From Microvelia longipes (Eukaryota; Arthropoda; Insecta; Hemiptera; Veliidae), in contig JACMZG010001914.1 in NCBI GenBank assembly GCA_018340805.1, positions 6,361,599 through 6,425,598 on the forward strand: 64,000 nucleotides of DNA, given 5' to 3'. The translations under genes and the position numbers were made by a program. Positions 31,701 through 38,500 of the stretch are shown piece by piece; position 1 is the stretch's first letter, and every line of letters begins with the position of its first letter. The notes under the pieces were generated by a model. It worked only from the letters and a program-made list of their open reading frames with translations, was not told the origin of the DNA and did not search any database.

Positions 31701-33606
31701 TAGACTCCAAATGTATTGAGTATCAGAATGCAATTACTTGCTTGAAGTTGCTATCAAATCAAAATTAATTAATAATTTATTTTCACTTTATCAATAATAT
31801 AAATGTGTCTCACTATTTTTAATCTCTTAATGGATTTCACAAATTATCTTTGCAAGCAGTATAACGATAGTTTAATATCTCAGTCGTAAACGCACTCATA
31901 TTCTAAGAATGAAAGTAGAAAACACTAAATCATGAGGGTAAATGAATGTACAAAAGACTTCAAGTCGCAGTGCATAGAAGGATTACTTCTGCCTTCCACA
32001 CTAATAATAATAATAATGAGGAAACGTAGAGATATAAACGTTACGAAGCGTTTTACTAATGCAGCTTAGAACTAGGAACATTTTTATCTGTACAATAGGT
32101 GTTGGCAATCCTGCTATTTTTTGGCTCCGAGCGTCGAAAACTACTGAATATACCAGAATTGATTCCTTCATTTGGTTACTTATCATTTAGATTATTTCAC
32201 AGATTTCCCCTGAGGTACATCCACTGAAATGTGACATGAAAAATAGTATATTATGTTACAAGAATGTAAAGATGGTATTTTTTTACCATGGCGACTATAT
32301 TTACTGTCTAGCGAAGTAAATATAGTTCCCAGTTGTGTAACTTATGCTATATTTTTAGGCGTAGTAATAGTAAACAACTATATAAAAGAAAAACAGTATA
32401 ATGTATATAAATTTGCCGCTACACTTCTTTTGATCTCCTTGTTAGCCAAAAATTTCAATTCTCGCTGCGTATTTTCAGAGTCTGAATCACTATCCATGGT
32501 TATTAAACAGCTTTAGTTGTTTCAATTCGTGATGTGAGTGAAATGTTAAAGTTCAATCTGTGATAATGTAATGTTACAGGGTGTCAGTGGAATCACGTCG
32601 CCACAGTGTTGACTCAGCTGTTAGTGTTAAAGTTTCGGAAGTTACACAAACGGTAGTTAAGAAAAACAGACGTAGAAACAGTGGTAAGAGAGGTGGATCT
32701 AGGCACACTAGGCATGGCGCCTCCAGACAGAGGCACTATACTAGCAGGCATAGGCGCAGTAGCACTACTGCGCCTCCTTCTCCCCCCTCATCCACTAACC
32801 AATCTCATCCTGATCTTAAGGTAACCAAATATTTTTTTTAAACACACACCATAAAAAAATTACAAAAACATTATAGTATATTAAAATAATTGACAAAAGC
32901 ATTATACAGTAAAATAATTGATGAAACATAATATAGTAAAGTAATTGATGAAACATAATGTAGTAAAGTAATTGACAAGAACATAATATATTAATATAAT
33001 TGACAAAAACATTATACAGTAAAGTAATTGACAAAACATAATATAGTAAAGTAATTGACTAGAACATAATATAATAAAGTAATTGACAAGAACATTATAC
33101 AATAAAATAATTGATGAAACATAATATAGTAAAGTAATTGATGAAACATAATATAGTAAAGTAATTGACAAAACATAATATAGTAAAATAATTGACAAAA
33201 AGATGGCTACAGAGTTGGCTGAAATATATAGCTACTATCAAATGATACACTGTTTTTATTGTAGATTTAGGACTATAAGCTATTTTATTCTATTTATGAA
33301 AAAACGTATTATTATTTTAATTTGTAATCAAATATGATATACATATTTTAGCAACTGGTTGCTGTGCTGAATGAGGTGGGTAAAAGCAAGTTACGCAGCA
33401 GTCGCAAAGGACCTCGTTCGGGTAGGAGATCTGCTACTGTTGGTTTAGAAGCAGCAGAGCTGTTAGCTAAGCATGGCTTAGGGTCCTTTAGACAGGATAA
33501 TTCCAGCTCTTCCAGCTCTCAGTCTGAACTTGATCAAGCTTTGACTCCTTTAGTATCTCATCCAACCACTCAAATTACCTTACATAGCAGCACTGTACAA
33601 GCTTAA
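5932..33606 (+). CDS. smo: Smoothened, Hedgehog signal transducer (whole gene, 14 coding exons)
   Basis: Smoothened is a seven-pass Frizzled-class (class F) receptor-like protein. When Hedgehog relieves inhibition by Patched, it passes the signal to the Costal2/Fused/Ci complex. Exons: 5932-6039, 7136-7360, 8011-8133, 16769-16876, 18441-18644, 19642-19814, 21922-22040, 23627-23851, 26118-26320, 28485-28658, 29410-29558, 31350-31521, 32580-32820, 33352-33606. All junctions are GT/AG and phase-compatible except for one surplus base in exon 9. The predicted protein has about 825 residues: signal peptide (1-18), cysteine-rich domain (about 50-190), linker with VEGCGVQC, seven membrane segments (about 240-545), and a C tail (about 555-825). 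Recognisable blocks include [53 protein letters not shown] and [12 protein letters not shown]; they align with Drosophila and vertebrate Smo from memory. The tail is shorter than Drosophila's (total about 1,036 residues). Identity is close to certain; exon 1 is the least certain piece. Confidence 0.96.
6375..6712 (+). mobile_element. Truncated copy of the ~540-bp MITE (family M1), smo intron 1
   Basis: It matches the inner and right parts of the elements at 45201-45740 and 53715-54256: aataaaaccggtcttagat-like start, the catgaataatcaatcattaa block, and the right end with taagaccaccagtgaaccgg and ctccttctatatatagtatt. The left terminus is missing and the right terminus is eroded. It is an old insertion in intron 1 (6040-7135). 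Confidence 0.8.
7136..7360 (+). CDS. smo: smo exon 2: first part of the cysteine-rich domain
   Basis: Bounded by TTGCAG and a GTAACT donor; 75 codons, phase 0 on both sides. It contains the first cysteines ([22 protein letters not shown]) and the Smo-typical SETSLDL after LPY. It corresponds to the CRRPAPC...CLGSVLPYG-like segment of vertebrate Smo, the extracellular domain that binds sterols. Confidence 0.95.
7577..7723. repeat. Foldback with ~59-bp arms, smo intron 2
   Basis: Left arm 7577-7635 (gttatgaggttagggttatg ... agtatgattag) is nearly the reverse complement of 7664-7723. The centre contains, on the - strand, CTGATGAAGAT. This gives it the same layout as the hammerhead-like foldbacks at 24779, 27704 and 60268, but the GAAA half of the core is not preserved (TCAAAAGC instead). 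Text near 7530-7560 and 7780-7930 recurs at 59100-59290, so it belongs to a larger dispersed repeat. Confidence 0.8.
8011..8133 (+). CDS. smo: smo exon 3: cysteine-rich domain, central part
   Basis: Acceptor TTTAG at 8006-8010, donor GTAAAA after CAG; 41 codons, phase 0/0. It encodes [20 protein letters not shown], a signature nearly identical in all Smoothened proteins, followed by [10 protein letters not shown]. No other family carries this string, so it is one of the best identity anchors. Confidence 0.98.
8226..8425. mobile_element. MITE family M2, ~190 bp, smo intron 3
   Basis: Terminal inverted repeats: left TGACACGGTTAAAGTCAGTT and, in reverse complement at the right end, ACACAGTTAAAATCAATTGA. 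Related copies lie at 35320-35510, 54962-55137 and (expanded) 48003-48660. The interior shares ggagccaataaggtt with them. Non-autonomous; it encodes nothing. Confidence 0.85.
9262..9990 (-). mobile_element. 5S-rRNA-bearing dispersed repeat (family F), nearly full length
   Basis: Reverse-oriented copy of the family best seen at 51425-51998. At its low-coordinate end are gaggtacctcagaactttt and the 5S-like segment (gatgctgcttaacttttatg near 9450-9475; ggttacccatccagacactg). The high-coordinate end carries acaatacttttcctatggta. The 5S-like part is interrupted and diverged. It lies in smo intron 3. Confidence 0.75.
10437..10463. repeat. (AAAT)n microsatellite, possible LINE 3' tail
   Basis: About six AAAT units. 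On the - strand it lies 3' of the retrotransposon reading frame ending at 11171, so it may be the tail of that element. The intervening 700 bases of AT-rich DNA, including a GA repeat, make this uncertain. Confidence 0.6.
10678..10740. repeat. (GA)n-rich microsatellite
   Basis: A purine-rich run of GA dinucleotides with short interruptions (gagagtgagagagagaaaga). No function evident. Confidence 0.9.
11171..14144 (-). pseudogene. CR1/Jockey-type LINE ORF2: endonuclease and reverse transcriptase, one frameshift
   Basis: A long frame (932 codons from 13969 down to 11171) encodes the pol protein of a non-LTR retrotransposon. An apurinic-type endonuclease comes first: [16 protein letters not shown] near residue 105, DHIMIK and the terminal TDHNPVG. 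The reverse transcriptase follows: [21 protein letters not shown] near 556, [10 protein letters not shown] and the catalytic FADD near 643 (usual Y/F-ADD). The C-terminal [11 protein letters not shown] region is typical of the clade. There is no RNase H. The probable true start is the ATG at 14144-14142; that frame and the long frame meet near 14030-14040 with a frame change inside the first endonuclease block (H-T-N-I .. S-V-N-R-N). Otherwise there are no stops, so the copy is young. It lies in smo intron 3, antisense to smo. Confidence 0.93.
14150..15030. other. AT-rich spacer between the LINE reading frames
   Basis: Nearly 900 bases with many A/T runs and no open frame. This is longer than is usual between ORF1 and ORF2 of such elements. 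It may hold an unrecognised insertion; I could not define its ends. Confidence 0.4.
15036..15885 (-). CDS. LINE ORF1: coiled-coil nucleic-acid-binding protein
   Basis: The open frame starts formally at 15908 (290 codons), but its first ~10 codons lie in a Penelope-type terminus, so the retrotransposon's own ORF1 starts inside. A coiled coil lies near residues 60-130 ([20 protein letters not shown]). It is followed by [30 protein letters not shown] and [17 protein letters not shown]. That arrangement is typical of ORF1 and FP-like proteins of insect LINEs, which bind the element RNA. The same strand and order as ORF2 (11171-14144) argue for one element of about 4.7 kb. Confidence 0.75.
15888..15977 (-). 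mobile_element. Penelope-like 3' terminus abutting the LINE 5' end
   Basis: Reads, on the - strand, from gttttgcactgaagatggcc through GAAAGCGCTTTGCC to gtggagagacttcttttctt. It matches the ends of the Penelope-like copies at 29113-29212 and 43889-43975 and the foldback arms at 24779-25020. It directly adjoins the LINE ORF1 region. Confidence 0.85.
15923..15965 (-). ncRNA. Hammerhead-ribozyme-like motif (PLE family 1)
   Basis: Core CTGAAGA at 15960-15954, a stem-II-like hairpin GGCCT/AGGTT, GAAA at 15936-15933, palindromic helix III AGCGCT, then T (site 17). Helix I is GCA before the core with TGC after it. One extra T lies between the core and helix II, which departs from the textbook hammerhead. 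Activity is untested. Confidence 0.5.
16020..16437. mobile_element. MITE family M3 with long TIRs, TA-flanked, smo intron 3
   Basis: Ends are taaggcgcggtcgaattt and, inverted, attcgaccgcgcctta. The inverted repeats continue for well over 100 bases (ttagccggatttgtgataa, cctatttccgtaatctgca, gagtatttacattcact). The second copy is at 24187-24660. TA on both sides suggests TA target duplication as in Tc1/mariner-type MITEs; superfamily unproven. Confidence 0.85.
16769..16876 (+). CDS. smo: smo exon 4: end of the cysteine-rich domain
   Basis: Acceptor TGTTTCAG, donor GTAATT after AAG; 36 codons, phase 0/0. Encodes [20 protein letters not shown] and four cysteines (EMC, GPC, FRC, PTC). It corresponds to the CRITMEPCRILY-like stretch of the fly protein. 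Confidence 0.96.
16893..16985 (+). repeat. Family F repeat, 5' end fragment
   Basis: taccataggtatataggaaa followed by gaattgtgtttgcaaaaaaa matches the left end of the 5S-bearing repeat (62163-62360 and, inverted, 51900-51998). It lies just after the exon 4 donor. Confidence 0.75.
17185..17375 (+). repeat. Decayed copy of the hammerhead-bearing TIR repeat (family H)
   Basis: gacgaatgtcgaatgatgga, the agatgtagcattg block and gcacaattatattgtgtcaa match the right half of 63554-63788. The ribozyme-like half is not recognisable here. Confidence 0.7.
18441..18644 (+). CDS. smo: smo exon 5: linker and first membrane segment
   Basis: Acceptor GATGTAG, donor GTAAGT; 68 codons, phase 0/0. [14 protein letters not shown] and [19 protein letters not shown] are the conserved linker between the cysteine-rich domain and the membrane bundle, with disulfide cysteines and an N-x-T glycosylation sequon. 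[14 protein letters not shown] begins membrane segment 1. Confidence 0.97.
19642..19814 (+). CDS. smo: smo exon 6: membrane segments 1-2 and first outer loop
   Basis: Acceptor TTTAG, donor GTAACC; 173 bases, phase 0 in and 2 out. [20 protein letters not shown] and [20 protein letters not shown] match the strongest Smo/Frizzled blocks; the Cys of IVCRKDG pairs with another outer-loop Cys in the family. Confidence 0.98.
19885..20215 (+). mobile_element. Family H TIR repeat, second copy, smo intron 6
   Basis: A left segment at 19885-19940 (tactaccgagttttgcaaaa ... gttgacacaatata) is the inverse of the right flank at 63776-63825. From 19988 on it follows 63575 and beyond: acattatattcttcgga, ggtcagagtgagttcaggct, then the hammerhead-like block near 20035-20077, then gacgaatgtcgaatgatgga. 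The ribozyme core (CTGATGA, GAAA) is present, but helices II and III carry mismatches, so this copy looks inactive. Confidence 0.75.
21922..22040 (+). CDS. smo: smo exon 7: membrane segment 3
   Basis: Acceptor GGTTGCAG, donor GTAACA; 119 bases, phase 2 in and 1 out. [20 protein letters not shown] and [20 protein letters not shown] align with fly AGENLSC and the TYAWH motif at the inner end of segment 3. Confidence 0.98.
22890..23205 (+). repeat. Dispersed repeat family D, smo intron 7
   Basis: ggccttaaacatctctcagg, gggctctgtgtaacctcatt and ggtcaggttactttttcgat match 46385-46700 directly and 1911-2232 in reverse. The 82-codon open frame across it is part of the repeat, not a gene. Confidence 0.75.
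23407..23563. repeat. Foldback, ~66-bp arms, smo intron 7
   Basis: Arms 23407-23472 and 23498-23563 are inverted (tgttggatatgaatatccct, ggaccggtttcagcataacg). The centre and right arm read gatggcgttatgccgaaact, a GGC/GCC hairpin followed by GAAA that resembles the second half of the hammerhead-like motifs, but the CTGATGA box is incomplete. A half copy is at 56098-56190. Confidence 0.85.
23627..23851 (+). CDS. smo: smo exon 8: membrane segments 4 and 5
   Basis: Acceptor GTTTAG, 225 bases, phase 1 in and 1 out. [20 protein letters not shown] and [20 protein letters not shown] are classic Smo blocks. The donor is GTTCTT after AAAG, weak beyond the GT; reading through gives a stop (TAA) within three codons. 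The next exon matches in phase and homology, so I keep this donor. Confidence 0.95.
24187..24660. mobile_element. MITE family M3, second copy, smo intron 8
   Basis: Left end taaggcgcggtcaaatatcc; the inverted right end is present as ctagatggccgtggat but its last bases are eroded. It has the same interior as 16020-16437. Its ends carry an extra ccacggcc/ggccgtgg segment. Confidence 0.85.
24779..25020. mobile_element. PLE-derived foldback with hammerhead-like arms, smo intron 8
   Basis: Left arm 24779-24862 (aataatgaagaaagaagtct ... ccatcatcagtgc) and right arm 24941-25020 (gatgatggcctctagttagg ... gagacttcttttctttcatt) are inverted copies of the Penelope-like 3' end also seen at 29113-29212. 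A spacer of about 80 bases separates them. The left arm keeps the CTGATGA core on the - strand (24818-24861); the right arm has CAGATGA, so its core is mutated. Confidence 0.88.
24818..24861 (-). ncRNA. Hammerhead-like motif in the foldback left arm
   Basis: CTGATGA (24856-24850), helix II GGCCT/AGGTT with loop CTAGTT, GAAA (24832-24829), palindrome AGCGCT, U17, and helix I GCA/TGC. One unpaired T precedes helix II. Confidence 0.5.
26118..26320 (+). CDS. smo: smo exon 9: inner loop 3 and segment 6; carries a one-base frameshift
   Basis: Acceptor TTGTTAG, donor GTGAGT. It starts [13 protein letters not shown] and [12 protein letters not shown], the conserved inner loop and start of segment 6. 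Phase 1 in and 2 out would require 202 bases; there are 203. The frame is lost at the AAA run 26248-26250 (ATG ACA A^AC ATT), giving a TGA at 26270-26272. From the +1 frame onward the protein continues perfectly as [20 protein letters not shown]. One excess A therefore explains it: a sequencing or assembly slip or a disabled allele. Confidence 0.93.
26416..26958. mobile_element. MITE family M1, full length (543 bp), smo intron 9
   Basis: Termini CTTAGAATAATACTATATAT and inverted GTATTATTCTAAG-type end. The flanking 8-mers GTTGAAAC (26408-26415) and GTTGAAAG (26959-26966) are a target duplication with one change. Terminal repeats extend about 75 bases (gaaggagcactactgataac...). An 8-bp duplication is as in hAT, P or Merlin elements; the CTTAGAAT end does not settle which. 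Confidence 0.92.
27025..27110 (-). repeat. Family H repeat fragment
   Basis: agtgctttgctacatctggg and ccatcattcaacatttgtca are reverse-complement matches to the gatggaacagttcccagatg part of 63700-63740. Confidence 0.6.
27746..27787 (-). ncRNA. Hammerhead-like motif, family 2, left arm
   Basis: CTGATGA 27783-27777, helix II GATTT/AGATT with loop GTTA, GAAA 27761-27758, helix III AGC/GCT, A17, then helix I. Helix I is GCA pairing with TGT. Confidence 0.5.
27872..27913 (+). ncRNA. Hammerhead-like motif, family 2, right arm
   Basis: Helix I GGCA (27872-27875) pairs with TGTC (27910-27913); CTGATGA 27876-27882; one extra T; helix II GATCT/AGATT; GAAA 27898-27901; helix III AGC-TG-GCT; A17 at 27909. 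All three helices can form. Base identities differ from family 1 but the pairing is kept. Confidence 0.55.
28485..28658 (+). CDS. smo: smo exon 10: membrane segment 7
   Basis: Acceptor ATTTCAG, donor GTAAGT; 174 bases, phase 2 in and 2 out. It encodes an outer loop with [20 protein letters not shown], then [17 protein letters not shown]. This corresponds to the STWVWTKATLLIW block of vertebrate Smo at the end of segment 7 and start of the C tail. The intact reading here argues against long-standing loss of the gene. Confidence 0.97.
28681..28878 (+). pseudogene. C-terminal remnant of PLE reverse transcriptase/GIY-YIG protein
   Basis: 65 codons ending in TAA at 28876-28878. [20 protein letters not shown] followed by [14 protein letters not shown] parallels the other PLE remnant (44142-44560: HQVGFLHFANKGRELDFLEK after frame repair). 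Such KG..xDFLEKLEI tails follow the GIY-YIG endonuclease in Penelope-like proteins. The catalytic domains are missing. Confidence 0.7.
29118..29157 (+). ncRNA. Hammerhead-like motif at the PLE 3' end
   Basis: Helix I GCA (29118-29120)/TGC (29155-29157); CTGATGA 29121-29127; helix II GGCCT/AGGTT with loop CTAATT; GAAA 29145-29148; AGCGCT palindrome; T17 at 29154. Hammerhead motifs in PLEs are established; the extra T before helix II is the caveat. Confidence 0.55.
29410..29558 (+). CDS. smo: smo exon 11: start of the cytoplasmic tail
   Basis: Acceptor TTAAACAG, donor GTAAGT; 149 bases, phase 2 in and 1 out. [20 protein letters not shown] and [13 protein letters not shown] match fly HKVIAQTWAKR...GRLSITLYNTHTDPVG. 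This basic membrane-proximal tail is needed for Smo trafficking and signalling in other animals. Confidence 0.97.
30648..31270. mobile_element. Long-TIR element, ~190-bp arms, smo intron 11
   Basis: Left arm 30648-30837 (agagccaggcctaaaatatg ... gaaggaaaagcatagtct ... ccagttttcttgcaataag) is inverted at about 31075-31270. The middle of about 235 bases is unrelated and has no open frame. Sequence between the arms and their diverged bases suggests an old insertion. No second copy was found in the window. Confidence 0.85.
31350..31521 (+). CDS. smo: smo exon 12: tail segment with GSTWAAALP motif
   Basis: Acceptor GTTACAG, donor GTAAGC; 172 bases, phase 1 in and 2 out. [20 protein letters not shown] matches fly NFDVNDLN...SSTWAAYLPQ; it then has [14 protein letters not shown], parallel to fly KNSLDSEISVSVR, the start of the phosphorylated cluster. 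Confidence 0.97.
32580..32820 (+). CDS. smo: smo exon 13: PKA-site cluster and basic tail
   Basis: Acceptor GTTACAG, donor GTAACC; 241 bases, phase 2 in and 0 out. Starts [20 protein letters not shown], nearly identical to fly VSVESRRNSVDSQVSVK. Together with the exon 12 end it gives two RRxS protein kinase A sites (RRVS across the junction, RRHS). After it come Arg/Lys/Ser-rich and Pro/Ser-rich low-complexity stretches. In the fly, phosphorylation here counteracts Arg clusters and opens the tail. Confidence 0.97.
32870..33200. repeat. 27-bp tandem repeat, ~12 copies, last smo intron
   Basis: The unit aaacataatatagtaaagta plus attgatg repeats with small changes right after the exon 13 donor. 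The open frames seen on the - strand are frames of the repeat and not genes. Confidence 0.93.
33352..33606 (+). CDS. smo: smo exon 14: end of the cytoplasmic tail and stop
   Basis: Acceptor ATTTTAG; 84 codons and TAA at 33604-33606, phase 0 in. [32 protein letters not shown] and a Ser run then SELDQAL, reminiscent of fly SCSSEELDVAL. The tail ends much earlier than in Drosophila; a further distal exon is possible but the stop is in the exon frame. Confidence 0.92.
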   Translation, partial: QLVAVLNEVGKSKLRSSRKGPRSGRRSATVGLEAAELLAKHGLGSFRQDNSSSSSSQSELDQALTPLVSHPTTQITLHSSTVQA

Positions 33607-33622
33607 AACTTTGCTCTATTTG

Positions 33623-33628
33623 AATAAA
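33623..33628 (+). promoter_or_regulatory. smo: Candidate poly(A) signal of smo
   Basis: AATAAA 17 bases after the stop codon. It is very close to the stop, and other A-rich sequences follow (for example near 33756), so the used site is not certain. Confidence 0.45.
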
Positions 33629-33629
33629 C

Positions 33630-34700
33630 TTATTTTGCATAAAGCAAACTTTAAGTTTTGGGTTTTAACTAAGTACATGGTTTATAAGTTTTAAATAATT
33701 ACTTTATGAACTACTATAAGAAATCTCAGAATTAGACGTGTAAAAAATCAAGGATAATAAAAAAAGTCTTTATCTACAACTTGATTTGTAGATCAGGTTT
33801 TCATATGTAGCCACCTGGCCCCATAAACATGTTTTACGTCCCTAGGAATGTAAGTAGAGTGCAGTGGGTATATAGAGTCATCTATGCCGAATAAAATCAA
33901 AGTCACAGAACAAATTCTAAATAATGTAAGGAATGAAAAAAAGAGAATGTGTACAAAAAAATTTAAAACCCCCCTACCTACAATCGTTATTAACATCTCT
34001 TCAATTTGTAACTTCTCATTCCAATCATCATCAACAAATTTTATAAATTAATAGAAATTATTACCTAAGTTGTAGGTAAAATTTAATACATTACAGGGAT
34101 CGAAGAATTTCAGCTCTCGTATTATCTCCCTTGGGAAAGCCTTGGGAGTCAATTTTAGTTATCTTTCTAGGCAAAGCCTTGGGAGCTAACTTGTTAACCT
34201 CCCTCCCTTATGGCATCGGGTGATAATGAAGTTTTCACCTGTGACTTTGCCTAATGTGAAAACTTGGCCTTGAGCTGTAAAACTTGTTTCTCCCCCCTGC
34301 TGTGTAAATAACTATTCCATTGCGTAGTTAAGAAAATAAGCAGAGCTGAAACTTCATTCACGATTTAAGTAAATAAAATTTACTCATTGAGTAAGTGAGT
34401 GAAAGTGGAGAGACGTTTTCTTATTATCCTTGTGGAGAGACGTTTTCTTATTACCCTTGCATTTTGAACTCCAGACTTATTTATTATATTATTTGTGTGA
34501 AGTCATTCTTGAGTTGTAATTTGTTCGAATTAAAATGAGAGGAACCAATTTTTTTACATTTAAGGAATAAGTTTTTGCTCCAATTAAGGGTTTTACATGG
34601 GATTGTAATATACAGTTGGTTTTTTAAAATTAAGTTGTAGTGGGGTTCTGCGCAGGTCCTGATAAAGTATCCTCTACTTTCTTTATAAAAATATTATGGC
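33630..34700. other. Intergenic, AT-rich, short repeat relics
   Basis: At 34095-34270 are short cccttgggaaagccttggga-type repeats, also seen at 47480-47700. At 34400-34460 the phrase tggagagacgttttcttatt occurs twice in tandem and resembles the Penelope-type end (gagagacttcttttcttt). No gene is seen. Confidence 0.5.
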
Positions 34701-34714
34701 CTATGTGTTATATC

Positions 34715-35022
34715 TAGATGTTTAGATCTGTCTAAAAATGTTTGATCTGTCTAAAAATGTTTAATCTCTTAAAGATGTTTAGATCTGCCTAAATGTTTAG
34801 ATCTCTTTAAAGATGTTTAGATCTGTCTAAAAATGTTTAGATCTCTTTAAAGAGTTTAGATTGTCTAAAAATGTTTGATCTCTTTAAAAGTGTTTAGATC
34901 TGTCTAAAAATGTTTAGATCTCTTTAAAGATGTTAAAATCAGTCTAAAGATGTTTAGATCTGCCTAAAGATGTTTAGATCTGTCTAAAGATGTTTAGATC
35001 TTTCTAAAGATATTACTTTTCC
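34715..35022. repeat. Tandem repeat built on gtttagatctgtctaaa
   Basis: About 15 units of roughly 16-20 bases, alternating tgtctaaaaatgtttagatc and tctttaaagatgtttagatc. Each unit includes TTTAGA/TCTAAA inverted halves, so the array can form many small hairpins. Confidence 0.92.
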
Positions 35023-35319
35023 TTAACTTTGGACTTTGCTTTCTGAGAATGCTGTGATTTTACTAAGCTCTCTATGTTTCTGAAGTCTCACAATGCTTGA
35101 CATCAGGAAGTTTAAAGTCCATTCATTCAGTGTATTGACCGCCTACCTTATCCACTACACCACAGGCGACTCTCCATATAGACGCAAGTGTAGGAACCTA
35201 TTGATCAAGTTTTTTGATAAGCTAAGATAAACAATATATAGTATAATTTTTTTAAACAATTCTTTATTAAAGCATTCAGCAAATATAAATAAAAACAATA
35301 TAGGGTATCATGCCACAAT

Positions 35320-35510
35320 AAAGTGCAACACACCGCTAAAATCAGTTGACTGCTGGCAAAGTATTGTTGAGGAATCAATAAGGTTGGCCTGATTTAAAAT
35401 TGAGGGCGTGGTTTAATATCCAGGACTATCCTCATTGGCACCCTGGCATTATTTTTCCATGCTGTCAACTGATTTTAGCCATGTGTCGTACTATAGAGCA
35501 TGTGCTGAGT
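35320..35510. mobile_element. MITE family M2
   Basis: Ends caacacaccgctaaaatcag and, inverted, gacacatggctaaaatcagt. The inner part shares ggaatcaataaggttgg. About 185 bp, no coding capacity. Confidence 0.88.
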
Positions 35511-38500
35511 GGTATATTATTTTAAGAATCTTCAAGCTTTAAAGTGTATCAAAGTGATCTTATCATTTTAAAAGTTATTTTTGTATGAAATAATTATGTT
35601 TCCAATAACTCACGTATTCTAGTTACAATATATGATGAAATCCAAAAATGGTTATTTTGCCAATCCCAATTTAAGTAGTTACAAAAGAATTAACTTACAA
35701 CTATATAATGAATATATTATGAGTTTTAATAAAGGCATTGTAAATTAAAAACCGAGCGCATTCTGTCATTTAAGTTAAATTAACAGTTCAAATCACAATA
35801 ATGCGACGTAAAAATTCCTAAAACTGTCTTAAATTTTCTAATTGTAAAGTTTAAATATATATATATGTTTAAGTAAAATTTCGAGAGCTAGTATATAATT
35901 AAATTATACTTGTTATTGCTTGGTTCTATCCTTGAGTTTAACTGAATATGTTTTTGTACATTATAAGTTCATAGTGTTTTTACTATAGTTATTTTATAAA
36001 TATTAAACCTCACAGAAATATTTATCTACACTGTCTTATAACAGTGAGATATAAATAATACTATCCCACCTATGAATCCTTTCATGTATCATTATATGTC
36101 AAATTGTGTTAAAATAAATAATAAAAAAATGAATACTCCCCAAAAGTAGTGATAATAGTGCAATAAGCGATCAAAATTTATAATACTTCTGTAGAGATAT
36201 TATTGAAAAATGTTTGATAATATGTTTTATTTATATCTTTCGCGCAAACATACACACTGGCTCCTTGTTCCATCCCTCCTACTTACCAGTGTACTGTACA
36301 ATAGAATCAAACCAGGTGAGTTCACTCGCAGAATAGCACCGGCTCCGTTTACCAGTGCGCCGTACGGCCTGATATTTCTGAATCTCTACAAAAATAGTCA
36401 GACATGGCGATTCAAGAGAACATGTACTAGTTGAATTTTGTACGTTTTATTAAGAATCATTAATCAAAGTGTCATTAATGGAGCAAAAGTAGAAAGGACC
36501 TAATAAAGTATAATATTGAACCCAACTAAAAAAGGTCCATTTTGAGGGGGGATAAAAGATGTTTAGGAGTAATGTTGTAAAATTTGCCCGTACTTCACAA
36601 CTAGCTCATGAAGGTATTACGGTCTGAGACACCATGTTCCGGTCATAGAATTGCGTCGATTGAAAAAATCACGAATGGAGTGACACGGTGCTAGGTGGTA
36701 TAACAATAATATTATCTGTAGGAGGAGATGTCCATATAAGCAGAGTTAAGCAGGAGTATGTTGCATGTAAACCAGGACACACCCATCACGATGATTATCC
36801 AAAATCAAAAACGATTTTGCAAACCAAATTGTTCTAACTTAAAAAAGAGAAGTAGTTCAATTTTCAAGATCTAAGTATATCTTATTCCCCACAGTTTGCT
36901 TGAAAATCAGTCAGCTACCAATTATTATGAATAAAGGTCAGAGTGCTTCGTTAGCTGGTCTGTAAGTTGAGACACTTTCTTGCTAAATACACATTGGGGC
37001 TTCCTGGTTCTTATTTGGTGATATATATATTCCCCTTAAATTCTCAACCAACAGTCGTGCGTCTTCAAATATATAATAATTAATAGTTACAAAAACCTAT
37101 TTTATACTATAGACAAGGCATATCAGGCACTGCTCCCCTGTACAACCCTGTCAAACCTCTCTCGATGGCCGAGCACCAAGTTATAGCAATTCTAATTCGT
37201 AAAGTTACTTATCACAAGATATATATAGGAAAGACAAAACTCTTCTGCTGAATATTCATTGTGTCCTCAGATGGAGATTTAGTATATAATATAATCCACA
37301 ATTCTTTTTTATTTAGAGTTTTATCCCTGAGTAAGAAAAGAATATAATCATTGACTTATAAGCCTAATTAGTAGGTAATAGTTCTTTCAATAGTATAACC
37401 GATATAAACTTGCGTCTAATTTCCAACCATATGAATGAGCCCCAGTAAATATCATATCATAAGTTTAGATAAAATTGAAGGCATTATTAACTCCTTTAAG
37501 AGTGCACATCTTCAAACAAGTTGTGCCAAAAAAATAATGACCTCCCCTGTGAGTCAGTGGCGTAAGCCCCAGTGCATGGTCTATTATACAGGAGGATGCA
37601 CCCTAGCTCCCACCACCCTGAATACATGAGTAAATGTTTTTGAACACCACTCGATTAACTCCTAAAACCCCGCAAAAGAGATACACTGTTGAGAATAAAA
37701 GGACAAAATTAAAACTAACTCAAAAATATTATAAAAAAATAAAATTACCATATAGGAGTGAGGCTTATTTTTAAACAATGAACTTGCTATAAGATGTTAG
37801 CACTAAATATTTATAGACTTTCAAAATATTGTGGAATTCAAGAAAAAAAGAGATATAATACAATGTATATAAGAATTAATAAAATAAGTAGTAATGATTA
37901 GAGTAAATACATAAAACAAGCAAATAAGATCAAGTGAGAATATAACAATTAAAATGGCTACTATAGAGTTATTTTATTATATATTATAATATATATATAA
38001 TATATAATAATATAAATATATATTATATATTAATAATACCAAGGGTAAAAACGTAGTTATAATATACCTATAAGAATAGACAATGGTAGAAGCAGACGTA
38101 GACATATAATTCTTATGTTCAAATCTTCAGAAAATAAATATTGATAATCTGTGTCAAGATATAAAGGTTTGTTATGCATAAACATATAACTAATTAATAT
38201 ATATTATATTATATATAATTTAATAGTAAATATTATAATAAATGGTATGTATTGGTTCACCATATAAAGTGGGTGGACCCCCTGGCTCTGAATAAGTAGA
38301 ATGCCTCTGGCTAAGCCGGATGGTACGACTTTGGCGTATCTGGTATTATAAGGAAATTAGGGTTTTATCTCAAAAAAACATGATTGTATCTCAAAATAAC
38401 ATTTTTCATGAATGTTAATAGTTAATTCTTCTGTCAGGATCAGTTAAATGTTCTCTAAAAGAGTATAAGCTCATTACTTACTTGAAGTGTCAAAATTATT

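Noticed and set aside
32816..33198. Two - strand hydrophobic open frames
   Set aside because: Translations of the 27-bp tandem repeat in the last smo intron.
36210..36434. 74-codon + strand open frame in the intergenic region
   Set aside because: No recognisable motif and no supporting signals; chance open frame.
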